In this document: in pieces, positions 53,125 to 62,140 of the stretch
How the letters are laid out: every line of letters starts with the position of its first letter
Numbering within the stretch: position 1 is the first letter of the stretch
Notes under the pieces: generated by a model
The model's input: only the letters and a program-made list of their open reading frames with translations
Told to the model about the DNA's origin: nothing
The model's database searches: none
Made by a program: the position numbers and the translations under genes
Source: Desulfobotulus pelophilus
Lineage (GTDB): Bacteria; Desulfobacterota; Desulfobacteria; Desulfobacterales; ASO4-4
NCBI RefSeq assembly: GCF_026155325.1
Contig: NZ_JAPFPW010000007.1
Span: 62,001 to 126,000, forward strand
Reading direction: 5' to 3'
DNA length: 64,000 nt

Positions 53125-53515
53125 TGCTCACATCCTTTGCCCGGGCCAGCCGACAGTGGTCCAGAATTTCCACCACAATACCCGTGTCTGTCTTTTTATC
53201 CGCCACAATGACCACAGAAGCTTCCGGCATCTCTGCCAGTGCCCTCTCCACCCGGGCCCGTACACTTCGCATGTCTATGGCTTCCTTATCCATAAAAATT
53301 CCGCCTGCGGCATCCACGCCAATGAGAATACTGCCCTGCTCCTTGAGATCACCGGTGCTGGCCGTGGGACGGTCCACATCAATACCCGTTTCCTTCACAA
53401 AACTTGTGGTGACAATGAAAAAAATCAGAAGAAGAAAAATCAGGTCGATAAGGGGAGCAATATTAATGTCACTTCCCTGATTTCTGGCCCGAAGGCTCTG
53501 GCGTACGTTAATCAT
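53105..53515 (-). CDS. exbD: ExbD/TolR-family energy-transduction protein
   Basis: 136 residues from the ATG at 53515, which overlaps the exbB stop (ATGA). A single membrane helix with the essential proton-carrying aspartate is visible: DINIAPLIDLIFLLLIFFIV. The periplasmic domain includes IGVDAAGGIFMDKEAIDMRS and VVIVADKKTDTGIVVEIL. It forms the ion channel with ExbB and drives TonB. The longer open frame upstream overlaps exbB and is not used. Confidence 0.93.
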   Translation of the reverse strand: MINVRQSLRARNQGSDINIAPLIDLIFLLLIFFIVTTSFVKETGIDVDRPTASTGDLKEQGSILIGVDAAGGIFMDKEAIDMRSVRARVERALAEMPEASVVIVADKKTDTGIVVEILDHCRLARAKDVSIATKSP

Positions 53516-54111
53516 CGAAGCTGCCTTTCCAGCATGGCGTACAGACGATCCAGACGATAGGTGGCCCTTCTGGCCTGTCTTGTCAGATACATGGCCATGA
53601 TAATGCCGGGAATGGCCACCATAAGACCGCACTGGGTGGTGACAAGAGCCTCGGAAATACCGGCGGCCATGCCGCGGGCATCCCCTGTCCCGGCAAAGGC
53701 CATGACATCAAAGGTAACAATCATTCCCTTTACCGTTCCCAAAAGACCAAAAAGGGGAGAAACCGCTGCCAGAACCTGAATCTGAGGTATCCCCCTGTTC
53801 AGATCCCTCCGGATCCGAAGGCCGCACTCCCGAAGAATACTCCTGTCCAGCATGCAGATGCCGCTTCTCCGGCTCCTGAAATCCTGAATCAGCCGAAGGG
53901 ATAACCCCTCCCCACAGGGAAGGGTACGGCTGCTGTCCAGGGCCATACCCACAGCCGTATCCGGCGGCAGATCCTTGACCAGAAGGCGGCGGAAAAAAAA
54001 CAGCCTTTCAAAAATACCCGCCCACATAAGAAGACAGACCAGGGCCAGGGGCCAGAGAATGCCTCCTCCTGCGGAAAGATGGCTCAGGATATCCTGAAAA
54101 CCCGCCATCAT
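53512..54111 (-). CDS. exbB: ExbB/TolQ-type proton channel subunit (ExbB2-like)
   Basis: 199 residues with three membrane helices. N-terminal helix GGGILWPLALVCLLMWAGIF followed by ERLFFFRRLL. The conserved MotA/TolQ/ExbB core is ISPLFGLLGTVKGM-like (VSPLFGLLGTVKGMIVTFDV) and GISEALVTTQCGLMVAIPGI. The start overlaps the upstream ttpC stop by four bases. This short form without periplasmic extension is typical of ExbB2 in TonB2 clusters. Confidence 0.92.
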   Translation of the reverse strand: MMAGFQDILSHLSAGGGILWPLALVCLLMWAGIFERLFFFRRLLVKDLPPDTAVGMALDSSRTLPCGEGLSLRLIQDFRSRRSGICMLDRSILRECGLRIRRDLNRGIPQIQVLAAVSPLFGLLGTVKGMIVTFDVMAFAGTGDARGMAAGISEALVTTQCGLMVAIPGIIMAMYLTRQARRATYRLDRLYAMLERQLR

Positions 54112-55604
54112 CCCTGTATCCTCCCTTTACAGCAGGAAGGCAGACTGTGCTCTCGGGTGAGGGTATTGCACAGGGCCACGGCCTTTTCCTCCATATCCCC
54201 CACAATATGCTCCACCCTGCGGGTGAGAAAGGTGTGGATCAGGGTAATGGGAATGGCCACGGCCAGGCCAAACATGGTAGTGGCAAGGGCCTCGGATATG
54301 CCGCCGGACATCATGCGCGGATCTCCCGTGCCAAAAAGGGTTATGGTATGAAAGGTTCGTATCATGCCCGTAACCGTACCCAGAAGACCAATCAGGGGAG
54401 CAATACCCGCCATGACATTGAGCATGGGAAGGAAACGCTCCAGCCGGGGAAGCTCTCGCAGAATGGCTTCCTGCAGAATACTTTCCAGGGTTTGCCTGTC
54501 TTCCTTCCTTCCTCCCAGACCGGCAATCAGGATATTAAAAACTGGCTTGCCCTTTCCGGGTTGAACCGTAGCATCGCAGGCTTCCCAGTTTTTTTCCGCA
54601 GCCAGTTCGTTGACCCGACCCATGACCCTGTCCGCATTGGTGTGAACCTTATGAAGAAACCAGATCCTTTCCAGAGTGACCAGAAGCGCCACAAGGGCTA
54701 TAAAAAGAATGGGCCAGACCAGAAAACCACCGCTCTCCACCTGACTTTTCAGGGTGGAGCGGTGCAGCACCTGCTGCAGGGCGGCTCCCTGTGAGATATC
54801 CATGGAAAGGGAATCACTTCTGCCATCCATATAGGCGCCGAGGCTCTTTCGGGCCGAACGGGAAGGCTCCCGTCCCAGCATCTGGAACCTGCGGTTTTCA
54901 GGCAGATAGTGCAGGTAACCCACGTTTCCGTTCTCCGCACGGAAAGCGGCGGTAAAGGGGCCCAGAGTCAGGATTTCCGATGCCATAAGCTGCCCGCCTG
55001 CTCCCAGAATCTCTCCCCTTTCCAGACGCACAGCCCCCGTTTTTAGCACCTCGCCAAAAAAGCCCTCCACAATCACATCAAAATCTTCCATGCCAGCAAA
55101 GCGGCCGGCATCGAGAATACGGCGTACCGGTTCCAGCCGGGTGGGTTCACTGGCCGTAAAGGGAGATTCACTCAGCATGGCATCCAGCTCACGGGCAGCC
55201 GAACGCAGGGTACCCGAAACGGCTTTCATGGCAGATACGGTAACATCCCGCTCTCCGGCCAGGGCTTCCCTCTTTTCCATAAGGACTTCCACAGTGCTTT
55301 CCAGTGCCGACCTTTCCTCCGTCAGCCTGTTTTTAGCCGCCGTGAGCTCTGCAATTTTTGCTGCCAGCTTCTCCCGGTCCGCAAGGATCTCCCTTCTGGT
55401 TTCCCTGGCTTCAGCTTCCGCAGCAAGACGCGCTTCCCTTGCCTGTACGGATATGGCCCGCATGTCCGAAGAAATAGCCGTCACGGGAAAAAGAAAAAGA
55501 AGCAGAAACAGCAGGCAAAAGCAAAAAGAGCAAAAAGAGCAAAAAGGGGTCAGACCCCTTTTGTGGGCATAAAAGGGGTCTGACCCCTTTTTATTCTTAC
55601 TCAT
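54108..55604 (-). CDS. ttpC: TtpC-like MotA/TolQ/ExbB protein with periplasmic coiled coil
   Basis: 498 residues. Hydrophobic signal or anchor at about 22-45, a long coiled coil at about 50-125 (EARLAAEAEARETRREILAD), a mixed periplasmic domain, then a second membrane helix at about 297-315 (LVWPILFIALVALLVTLERI) and the ExbB core (GIAPLIGLLGTVTGMIRTFH, GGISEALATTMFGLAVAIPI). TtpC is the extra ExbB-like component essential for TonB2 in Vibrio. The cysteine/phenylalanine-rich stretch after the repeat (SFCSFCFCLLFLLLF) is unusual. N-terminal residues 5-21 derive from palindromic element copy A. Confidence 0.87.
   Translation of the reverse strand: MSKNKKGSDPFYAHKRGLTPFCSFCSFCFCLLFLLLFLFPVTAISSDMRAISVQAREARLAAEAEARETRREILADREKLAAKIAELTAAKNRLTEERSALESTVEVLMEKREALAGERDVTVSAMKAVSGTLRSAARELDAMLSESPFTASEPTRLEPVRRILDAGRFAGMEDFDVIVEGFFGEVLKTGAVRLERGEILGAGGQLMASEILTLGPFTAAFRAENGNVGYLHYLPENRRFQMLGREPSRSARKSLGAYMDGRSDSLSMDISQGAALQQVLHRSTLKSQVESGGFLVWPILFIALVALLVTLERIWFLHKVHTNADRVMGRVNELAAEKNWEACDATVQPGKGKPVFNILIAGLGGRKEDRQTLESILQEAILRELPRLERFLPMLNVMAGIAPLIGLLGTVTGMIRTFHTITLFGTGDPRMMSGGISEALATTMFGLAVAIPITLIHTFLTRRVEHIVGDMEEKAVALCNTLTREHSLPSCCKGRIQG
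55541..55592 (-). repeat. In-frame palindromic element, copy A (ttpC)
   Basis: A perfect 22-bp inverted repeat (55541-55562 with 55571-55592) around GTGGGCAT; each arm contains its own smaller palindrome, AAAAGGGGTC-type. It begins about 12 bp after the start codon and encodes KKGSDPFYAHKRGLTPF in frame. Confidence 0.9.
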
Positions 55605-56377
55605 GGCAGAATCCTCCCTACAGGCAATGTCACCAGTTCCGGCGCCCGTTTCCGGGTGGCCACGTCAAAGGCCCTGGCAAAGGAGGCATCCCAGGACGCT
55701 TCCAGCGGCTGCCACCTCTTTTCGCCTGCATCATAGTATCCGACCCTGCCGTCTCCCGTTCGGTAAAAAAGTCCCAGGCGCCCAAGGCGCAGTACCTGAG
55801 CCAGCACCTCATCCTGCCCCAGCTGCAGGGGAATCCGGCCAAGCTCCACCGTAAAGCCATAGTCCGCTTCTATGCGGAGAGCTTCCATGATACGCCGCAG
55901 ACGTTCTGCAGGGCCCGCATCCGGATCCACCATAAGGTCCTGAAGCATGGCAAGCCTCTGGGTCCGTTCTTCCTCAAGGAAAGGCAGGTCCGAAGCCATG
56001 GAACCCTCCAGCCGGAGCAGAACTTCATCCAGCCTCCCGTCCAGCTCATCTTCCAATCGCCTTGCTTCCATAAGCTCCCGTTCAATGGCAGCCACATCCC
56101 GTTCCAGATGGTCTCTGGACCGGGAAAGCCTGTCACGGTCCCTCCCAAGACGCCGGTTTTCCTCTTCAAGGCTTTCCATACGACTCAAGAGCTCTCTTCT
56201 CTCCCTGGCCCATGCTTCACGGGCCTTCTGGGTTCCGGCTTCTGCCTCCATGCCTTTTTCGTGCTCTTCCATGACTGCCTTCGGCCGACTGTCACCCATG
56301 ACAAAGCCCGGAGCATGGAGCAGCAAAACCAGAAATCCTGCCATTACAGACTTTTTTATAACCATAGAAATTCTCAT
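55601..56377 (-). CDS. DUF3450-family periplasmic protein, first gene of the TonB2-type operon
   Basis: 258 residues (or 254 from the ATG at 56365). Signal peptide (VMAGFLVLLLHAPGFVMG), then a long coiled coil at about 40-115 (RELLSRMESLEEENRRLGRD) and a compact C-terminal domain (LFYRTGDGRVGYYDAGEKRW). DUF3450 proteins precede TtpC-ExbB-ExbD-TonB2 clusters and probably work with the periplasmic part of TtpC, which has a similar layout. The stop overlaps the ttpC start by four bases. Upstream 229 bp are AT-rich and hold the operon promoter. Confidence 0.85.
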   Translation of the reverse strand: MRISMVIKKSVMAGFLVLLLHAPGFVMGDSRPKAVMEEHEKGMEAEAGTQKAREAWARERRELLSRMESLEEENRRLGRDRDRLSRSRDHLERDVAAIERELMEARRLEDELDGRLDEVLLRLEGSMASDLPFLEEERTQRLAMLQDLMVDPDAGPAERLRRIMEALRIEADYGFTVELGRIPLQLGQDEVLAQVLRLGRLGLFYRTGDGRVGYYDAGEKRWQPLEASWDASFARAFDVATRKRAPELVTLPVGRILP

Positions 56378-56606
56378 TTTTTAGTCTTTTCTAAAATTTT
56401 ATAAATAATCATTTTATTTTCGGCTTCTATATCTTTCACAGCCTTATGGGTCAAGAGAAAAAGCAAGTCCCTATTGAATTTATTCGTCATGGCTAATTTA
56501 TTACTACGGAACAGATCATCTGCATGGCATTCATATTGCATTTTTATAAAAGCTACAGATCCGGCTGAGAGCCAATTGATAACACCACCGGGAAAGAGCC
56601 TCTTCC

Positions 56607-59600
56607 ATGGTCGCAGCTGTCCGCCCCATAAACATGTCACCCCCATCATCTCCCGTCGGTAATACGGACCGAAAGGGAGACAGGGATGACTATAGCCTCA
56701 CGGCAGCGGACACTCTTTTACAGAATACGGGCCAGAGACAGCAGTGGCAGAACATCCGCCAGAACAATGACGCCCTTGCCAGAAAACTGGCTCCCTTGCT
56801 TATGGAAAGAAACGCCATGCTGGCAAAGGCCCGGGATGGGGAGACCATCCGCTGGAGCCACTTTGACACACTCACGGCAGAACTCGGCAGGGCGGGCATT
56901 CATCTCTGGGATCACAATGCCCTTCTGGCTTCAGGGTGGCAGGCAGACAGCATGCCGCACAACCATGTATCAGGCAATGGAAGCCACCGTTCTGGACCTG
57001 CGGCCCCCACCGTTCCCCTTCCTTCCGCATCCGAAATGACCCAGGCCCGCTCCACGGGCCTTTTCCCTCAGAGCATACTCCCTCCCACCGCCCCCATGGT
57101 GCCGCAAAAAGAAGAACCAGCTCCCTCTACGGAACCGGATTTCCTTGTGCTCAATGCCACCTGGGAACGACACACCCTGGCTTCCGGCCTTGGTGCCTAC
57201 GGAAACCCGGACCAGCTGTTCATGCCTCTGGGTGCTCTGGCTGCCATTCTGGAAGTGCCCCTGCGGGTCAGTCCGCAGACAGGAAAAGCATCAGGGGAAG
57301 TTCTGGGGAAAAACTTTGAGCTGAACCTTGAAGAAAAAACCATCACCCTTGGCAGAAAAACCCAGACAATACCTGAAAATGCCATCATCCATGATGAAGA
57401 TGATATTCATATTGATGCCAAGGTACTGAAAGAGTGGCTGCCCCTGGATTTTGATTTCAGCTTCAGGGAGATGGCCGTCAGGCTTCAGCCCAAAGCAACG
57501 TTTCCCTTTCAGGAACGCATCGAAAGGCAGCAGCGCTGGAACCGTCTCGGCTCTTTCGATGGCACGGCAAAGCCTTCCATTCTGGATGAAAAAACAAGAC
57601 CCGCCTTTGTCAGCCTGCCCGTGGTGGATCTTTCCCTTTCAGCCTCCCACCACAGCCGGGACAACAATCCCAGACAGGCCAGCTATACCCTTTCCGGGGC
57701 AGGAAATCTTGCGGGAGGAACCGGGCATTTCTATGTCCGGGGAGATGACACCCATAACCCAAGGCGGGTGGAAGCCCGTTTTGAAAAAACGGATCCTTCC
57801 GGCTCCCTGCCTCTGGGGGCAACCCGCTTTGCCCTTGGAGATGTATCATCCCCTTCCCTTCCCATACTGGGCCGGGCTGGTACTGCCCAGGGTATCCTTC
57901 TGGAAAACCGGTCCTTATATAAAGAAAGGGAATTTGACAGCACCCGTTTTGAAGGCAATCTGGCGCCGGGATGGGAGGTGGAACTATACCGTGGAACGGC
58001 TCTCATGGATGTGCGCAGGGTAGGAGAAGATGGCCGTTACCTTTTTGACGATGTTTCCCTTTTCTATGGAACCAATGATTTCAGGCTCATTTTCTACGGT
58101 CCCGAAGGGCAACGCCGTGAGGAAAACCGCAGACTGGAAGTCGGCACGGATATGCTGCCCAGAGGACAGATGACCTACAGTGCCAGCCTCACCCGACAGG
58201 ACAGAGTCACCTATGAAGAAAACCAGTCCCGCAACAACGATGCGGGTAATGCCGCTGGCGTCGGAGCAATCGAATACGGTCTTGGAGAACGAACTACCCT
58301 TTCCGCAGGCTTCATGAGCGACACATTCGGAGAAGAACGCCGCACGCGGCTGCAGGCCGGTATGGAGACAGCCCTTACGGGTGCATCCTTACGGGTAGAC
58401 GGAGTGCACACTGTGGATGGCGGCAGTGCCCTGCGCCTTGGCAGCCAGACAGCCCTGAATGATCATCGTATCCGCGCCAGTGTGCAGCTTCAGGACAAAC
58501 TGGAAGGTGACCATGTCACCAACCCTGTCCGCAGCATCAGTGAACTTTCTCTCTACGGCACCCTTGGAAAACAAGATGGCTTCCGTCTTCCCTATACCTT
58601 ATCGGGCCGCTACACGGACAGGGATGACAGCTATGAATCCCGAATCAGCCTGCTGAACAGCCTTCGTACAGGAGCTGTACACTGGAACCACAGAATCAGC
58701 CATGACTACAACAGTGCAAGCTCACGGCCGGAAAGTATTCAGGGAAGCCTTCATGCCTCCACCCGGATGCAAAGCACCCATATCCGCGCCCATGGTGATT
58801 ACCGTCTGGATGACTACGAAAGGGGCTTTACCGGAGCAGGCCTCACCGCAACCCGCCATCTTACAAGGGATCTTGATATTCAGGGCAGCCTGAACCGGGA
58901 TTTTACCGGCACAGGGCGTACATACGGGGATGCCCAGCTTAATCTGAGAAAGGATAAACTCAGCATCAGCCCCGGAGTATCTGCCGATGACCGGGGTGAC
59001 TGGAGCGTTTCCCTGAACATGAATATGGCTCTAGGGCCTGATCCGCACAGACAAAGCATTCGCCCCTTACCCAGAAACTCCAGTGCCCAGGGCCTTGCTG
59101 CCGTACGGGTATTTGAGGACGCCAATGGTAACGGGATTATGGACGGTGAAGAAAAGGGTCTTGAAGGGGTGAGGGTACGGGCCGTGCAGTCCGGCAGCAG
59201 GGCTGTGACGGACAAAGACGGCATAGCCTTTTTGCAGCTGTCTCCCCACCAAAAAACCGATATTGTAATTGAAGAAGAAAGCCTTGAAGACCCGGCCCTT
59301 TACCCCCTGCATCCAGGAGAGGCCGTATCTCCGAGACCAGGAGAAGTTCGGCCTTTATCCCTGCCTGTAATCCGCACAGGAGAAATTGACGGCACTCTCT
59401 ATGGTGTGAACAGTTCCGGTGACTCTGTACCCCTCAGGCAGGTTGAAGTCCTCCTTACAGACAAAAAAGGCACGGTAGTGGACAGAGTGCTGTCCGAATA
59501 TGACGGCTTTTATCTGTTTGAACGGGTCAAACCTGGACAATACACGGTAAAAGCCCTCCTATCTCAGGATAACGGAACGGTTCTGACAAGGAGCCTTGCC

Positions 59601-60470
59601 ACAAAGATAGATGAAACGGGCAGTATCGAAAGTGGCCTTGACATGGTCCTGAAGACGCAAGACAGGCCAGAAACAAAAGCATCAGCCCCTGGACCGGTGC
59701 CGGAGGAGGATGAATATGTACTCTTCCGTGAGGGCCGGTGGACAGACAGCCCCGATCCACAGACCCTGCCTGCGACCAGACCCCTGTTTGATGGTCCGGA
59801 AGCCGTGCTGTACAGAGAAGGAAGCTGGGTTCCGGGGAGCCTGGGAGCCGTCCCGGCCTTGCAGGGCCTGACGGAAAACAGAATTCTTTTTGCAGCAGAG
59901 GGCCGGAAGGAAGAAGAAATCCAGACAAAAAAAAACCAGCCTTCTGCCATTCAGCACAAAAGCCCCCTGCACGGCAGGATATCCCGCTACGGGGTTCATG
60001 CAGGCTCCTACCGGAGCAGAGAAAAGGCCCTGGAAGGCATACAATGGGCCAAAGACCACATGCCTGAGTTGAACAGCCTCGAAGAGGCAAGGATTCAACC
60101 CGTGGATCTGGGGGAAAAAGGTCTCTGGTACAGGGTAGTTCTGGGTGCTTTTGAAAACAGGGCTGCTGCGGACAGCCTGGCTGCTGTCATGGCCGAAAAA
60201 TCGGGATACGGCAGGGTTCTCACGGCAGGCAGTAAAGAGGAAACGGCCGTTCATCTGGCAAGCTATACGGATATAAAGGACGCGGAAAAGGGCATCATTC
60301 TTCTGGAAAGGCAGTTCCGCACCCTCATGGGTAACAATCTTTCCATGGGTATCACCAAGGAAGGCAGCAGCTACAGAGTCGTCGTACAGAATTTTAAGGT
60401 TCTGGAAGATGCGGAACAATTCAGGCAAAAAGTGGCGGATATGGGTGGATACGCAAGGATCATCGGGTAA
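56607..60470 (+). CDS. Usher-like outer-membrane barrel protein with SPOR repeats
   Basis: 1287 residues, no visible signal peptide. Order: helical segment (about 28-110), Pro-rich linker (about 115-170), an usher-type N-domain (about 180-310: QLFMPLGALAAILEVPLRVS, WLPLDFDFSFREMAVRL), a beta-rich barrel (about 315-840) of FimD/PapC-like type, a calcium-like loop FEDANGNGIMDGEEKGLEGV starting an SdrD-B fold (about 850-920), a second such domain (about 935-1010), and at least two C-terminal SPOR-like repeats (about 1130-1287: YGVHAGSYRSREKALEGIQW, YRVVLGAFENRAAADSLAAV). It faces a chaperone/DUF4402 operon and is its probable secretion pore. An in-frame stop lies just upstream, so no longer N-terminus is possible in this frame. 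Confidence 0.8.
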   Translation: MVAAVRPINMSPPSSPVGNTDRKGDRDDYSLTAADTLLQNTGQRQQWQNIRQNNDALARKLAPLLMERNAMLAKARDGETIRWSHFDTLTAELGRAGIHLWDHNALLASGWQADSMPHNHVSGNGSHRSGPAAPTVPLPSASEMTQARSTGLFPQSILPPTAPMVPQKEEPAPSTEPDFLVLNATWERHTLASGLGAYGNPDQLFMPLGALAAILEVPLRVSPQTGKASGEVLGKNFELNLEEKTITLGRKTQTIPENAIIHDEDDIHIDAKVLKEWLPLDFDFSFREMAVRLQPKATFPFQERIERQQRWNRLGSFDGTAKPSILDEKTRPAFVSLPVVDLSLSASHHSRDNNPRQASYTLSGAGNLAGGTGHFYVRGDDTHNPRRVEARFEKTDPSGSLPLGATRFALGDVSSPSLPILGRAGTAQGILLENRSLYKEREFDSTRFEGNLAPGWEVELYRGTALMDVRRVGEDGRYLFDDVSLFYGTNDFRLIFYGPEGQRREENRRLEVGTDMLPRGQMTYSASLTRQDRVTYEENQSRNNDAGNAAGVGAIEYGLGERTTLSAGFMSDTFGEERRTRLQAGMETALTGASLRVDGVHTVDGGSALRLGSQTALNDHRIRASVQLQDKLEGDHVTNPVRSISELSLYGTLGKQDGFRLPYTLSGRYTDRDDSYESRISLLNSLRTGAVHWNHRISHDYNSASSRPESIQGSLHASTRMQSTHIRAHGDYRLDDYERGFTGAGLTATRHLTRDLDIQGSLNRDFTGTGRTYGDAQLNLRKDKLSISPGVSADDRGDWSVSLNMNMALGPDPHRQSIRPLPRNSSAQGLAAVRVFEDANGNGIMDGEEKGLEGVRVRAVQSGSRAVTDKDGIAFLQLSPHQKTDIVIEEESLEDPALYPLHPGEAVSPRPGEVRPLSLPVIRTGEIDGTLYGVNSSGDSVPLRQVEVLLTDKKGTVVDRVLSEYDGFYLFERVKPGQYTVKALLSQDNGTVLTRSLATKIDETGSIESGLDMVLKTQDRPETKASAPGPVPEEDEYVLFREGRWTDSPDPQTLPATRPLFDGPEAVLYREGSWVPGSLGAVPALQGLTENRILFAAEGRKEEEIQTKKNQPSAIQHKSPLHGRISRYGVHAGSYRSREKALEGIQWAKDHMPELNSLEEARIQPVDLGEKGLWYRVVLGAFENRAAADSLAAVMAEKSGYGRVLTAGSKEETAVHLASYTDIKDAEKGIILLERQFRTLMGNNLSMGITKEGSSYRVVVQNFKVLEDAEQFRQKVADMGGYARIIG

Positions 60471-60616
60471 AAACAGGGCAGGCCCCGGCACACAAACAAT
60501 GAAAAAATCTGTTTGCATTCACAGAATTCATGCCAAAGTACCCAAGTGAGGAAAAACCGGACGCTGTGCACCCAAGTATTCTTTCCCCGGAAGAAAGAAA
60601 GGGACAGCAAGGCAAT

Positions 60617-60663
60617 AAAAAAATCCCCTGCAAAAAACGGACATACTTTGCAGGGGATTTTTT
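60617..60663. terminator. Bidirectional terminator between usher and chaperone genes
   Basis: AAAAAAATCCCCTGCAAA pairs with TTTGCAGGGGATTTTTT around a 12-base loop. A-run and T-run flank a perfect stem, so it can stop transcripts from both sides. Confidence 0.93.
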
Positions 60664-60681
60664 GGCCAGAGGCGGTGTTTT

Positions 60682-61494
60682 TCAGTAGTTCAGAACAAGA
60701 GGAATTTCCTTTATAAGGGGATTCCCTTCTTTTTCTCTGTCACGAAGCACAAGGCGCAGGGTGCTGCCGGATGGAGGAAGATCCGCCTGAAGAGGGAAAC
60801 GTACATACCGTTTCCCATTGGGTTGGTACACGGCAAAGCCCTTTACTTCACCCAAAAGAATTTTACCATAAAAAATAGCCCCATCCATGTAAATGGATCT
60901 ATTTCCTTCCCCAAAGATAAGAGTTTGTAAAACAGGTGTTTCTCCATGCGAAACACCCAACTCTATCCCCCGGGCATCAATGTTGACAGCCGTTTTTCCA
61001 TGCCGGATAATCAAAGGGATGGATGTGGACACGAGGAAGTTAATATTGATGGTGGTTTGTCCAGCTTTTGCCTGCACCACTTCAGCCATATTCCTGTCCG
61101 GCTCTGGAAGTGGAGAAACCCTGACATGCACTCTATATTCACCATCCTGAAGGGTGGCAGGTTTCCGGAGCATAATGCGCACAGCCTGCATGGCACCTGG
61201 CTCCAGGCGGACCTGACGGGGGGAAAAACGAACCATCCGCAAAAGATCTTCATGTTCTTTAGTTTTTCCCACTTCTCTTACATTCCCGTCCGTATCCTGC
61301 TCCATTACGACCATCTCAATCCGGTATGTTACAGGCACGGAATTAGGGTTCACTATTCTCAGTGTTTCCGACCTGTCTCTGCCCTCAAGAACCATACGCA
61401 GAGGAGAAAGAATCACAGCGGTTTCCGAAGCCTGAGAAGGTAGAGAGAAGGCGTTTATGCAGGCAAAAACAAGAAAAGACAAAAAGACTCTCAT
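60682..61494 (-). CDS. PapD-like fimbrial chaperone
   Basis: 270 residues with a signal peptide (FLVFACINAFSLPSQAS). Immunoglobulin-like fold of periplasmic pilus chaperones: ILSPLRMVLEGRDRSETLRI, NPNSVPVTYRIEMVVMEQDT, MVRFSPRQVRLEPGAMQAVR (G1-strand region) and VSTSIPLIIRHG. It belongs to the alternative/archaic rather than the classical FimC set. It follows two DUF4402 genes on the same strand and would guide these subunits to the usher-like protein encoded convergently. Confidence 0.82.
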   Translation of the reverse strand: MRVFLSFLVFACINAFSLPSQASETAVILSPLRMVLEGRDRSETLRIVNPNSVPVTYRIEMVVMEQDTDGNVREVGKTKEHEDLLRMVRFSPRQVRLEPGAMQAVRIMLRKPATLQDGEYRVHVRVSPLPEPDRNMAEVVQAKAGQTTININFLVSTSIPLIIRHGKTAVNIDARGIELGVSHGETPVLQTLIFGEGNRSIYMDGAIFYGKILLGEVKGFAVYQPNGKRYVRFPLQADLPPSGSTLRLVLRDREKEGNPLIKEIPLVLNY

Positions 61495-61505
61495 GAAAGG
61501 GCCTC

Positions 61506-61985
61506 TTACGGATTCAATATATTAATTGTAATTGTGATACTGCCGCCATAAATCCCGCTTGCTCCTGGCTGCAGATTCAAGACCCCCCCGATGTGCAGAA
61601 AATGATCTGCCATATCCTGAGCTGTCACATATTGAGTGGAAAAACCATCCATAGCTCCAACCACAAGGCTCCCTCCATGTCCGTTATACAGAGAAACACT
61701 GGCTGGGAACAGCAACTGAACCTGCTGGCCCGGCATACCGGGACTGTAACGTATGAGACCGCTGTTTCCTCCTGTCACCCGACTCCAACCGCCGCCCATG
61801 TTCCGGGGAACAGCCGGTCCGCTGCTGGCATCCATACCTATCGCATCCGCATAGGGTGATGCAATGATCTGGCCGAACCGGAGAGGGTGAACCAGATGAA
61901 AACTGGCTCCCCATACAGGGCCGGCCTGCAGCAGGAACAACACCGTACACAGCAACGCAAAAATAAAAGTATTCCTGCCTGTCAT
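61506..61985 (-). CDS. DUF4402-family fimbrial subunit
   Basis: 159 residues with signal peptide (LLCTVLFLLQAGPVWG). The body contains LRFGQIIASPYADAIGMDAS and the C-terminal SGIYGGSITITINILNP, the alternating-beta end typical of DUF4402 donor-strand subunits. It lies 11 bp before the chaperone gene. It is probably a structural or tip subunit of the alternative chaperone-usher fibre. Confidence 0.78.
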   Translation of the reverse strand: MTGRNTFIFALLCTVLFLLQAGPVWGASFHLVHPLRFGQIIASPYADAIGMDASSGPAVPRNMGGGWSRVTGGNSGLIRYSPGMPGQQVQLLFPASVSLYNGHGGSLVVGAMDGFSTQYVTAQDMADHFLHIGGVLNLQPGASGIYGGSITITINILNP

Positions 61986-62140
61986 GATTCATCAGTTATC
62001 CCGGTTACGATCTTGTCTGCATGCATATAATCTTGAAACCGGAAAGGGTCTACGATATGCATACACACTCCATGGGAACGTGGCACCATAAATATTTATT
62101 TTACCATACCAGCGAACCATCTCTGAACGCAAAGCACATA

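Noticed and set aside
56391-56420. Possible Fur box before the TonB2-type operon
   Set aside because: The AT-rich stretch around AATCATTTTATT matches only about 12 of 19 consensus positions, not better than expected for such AT-rich DNA.
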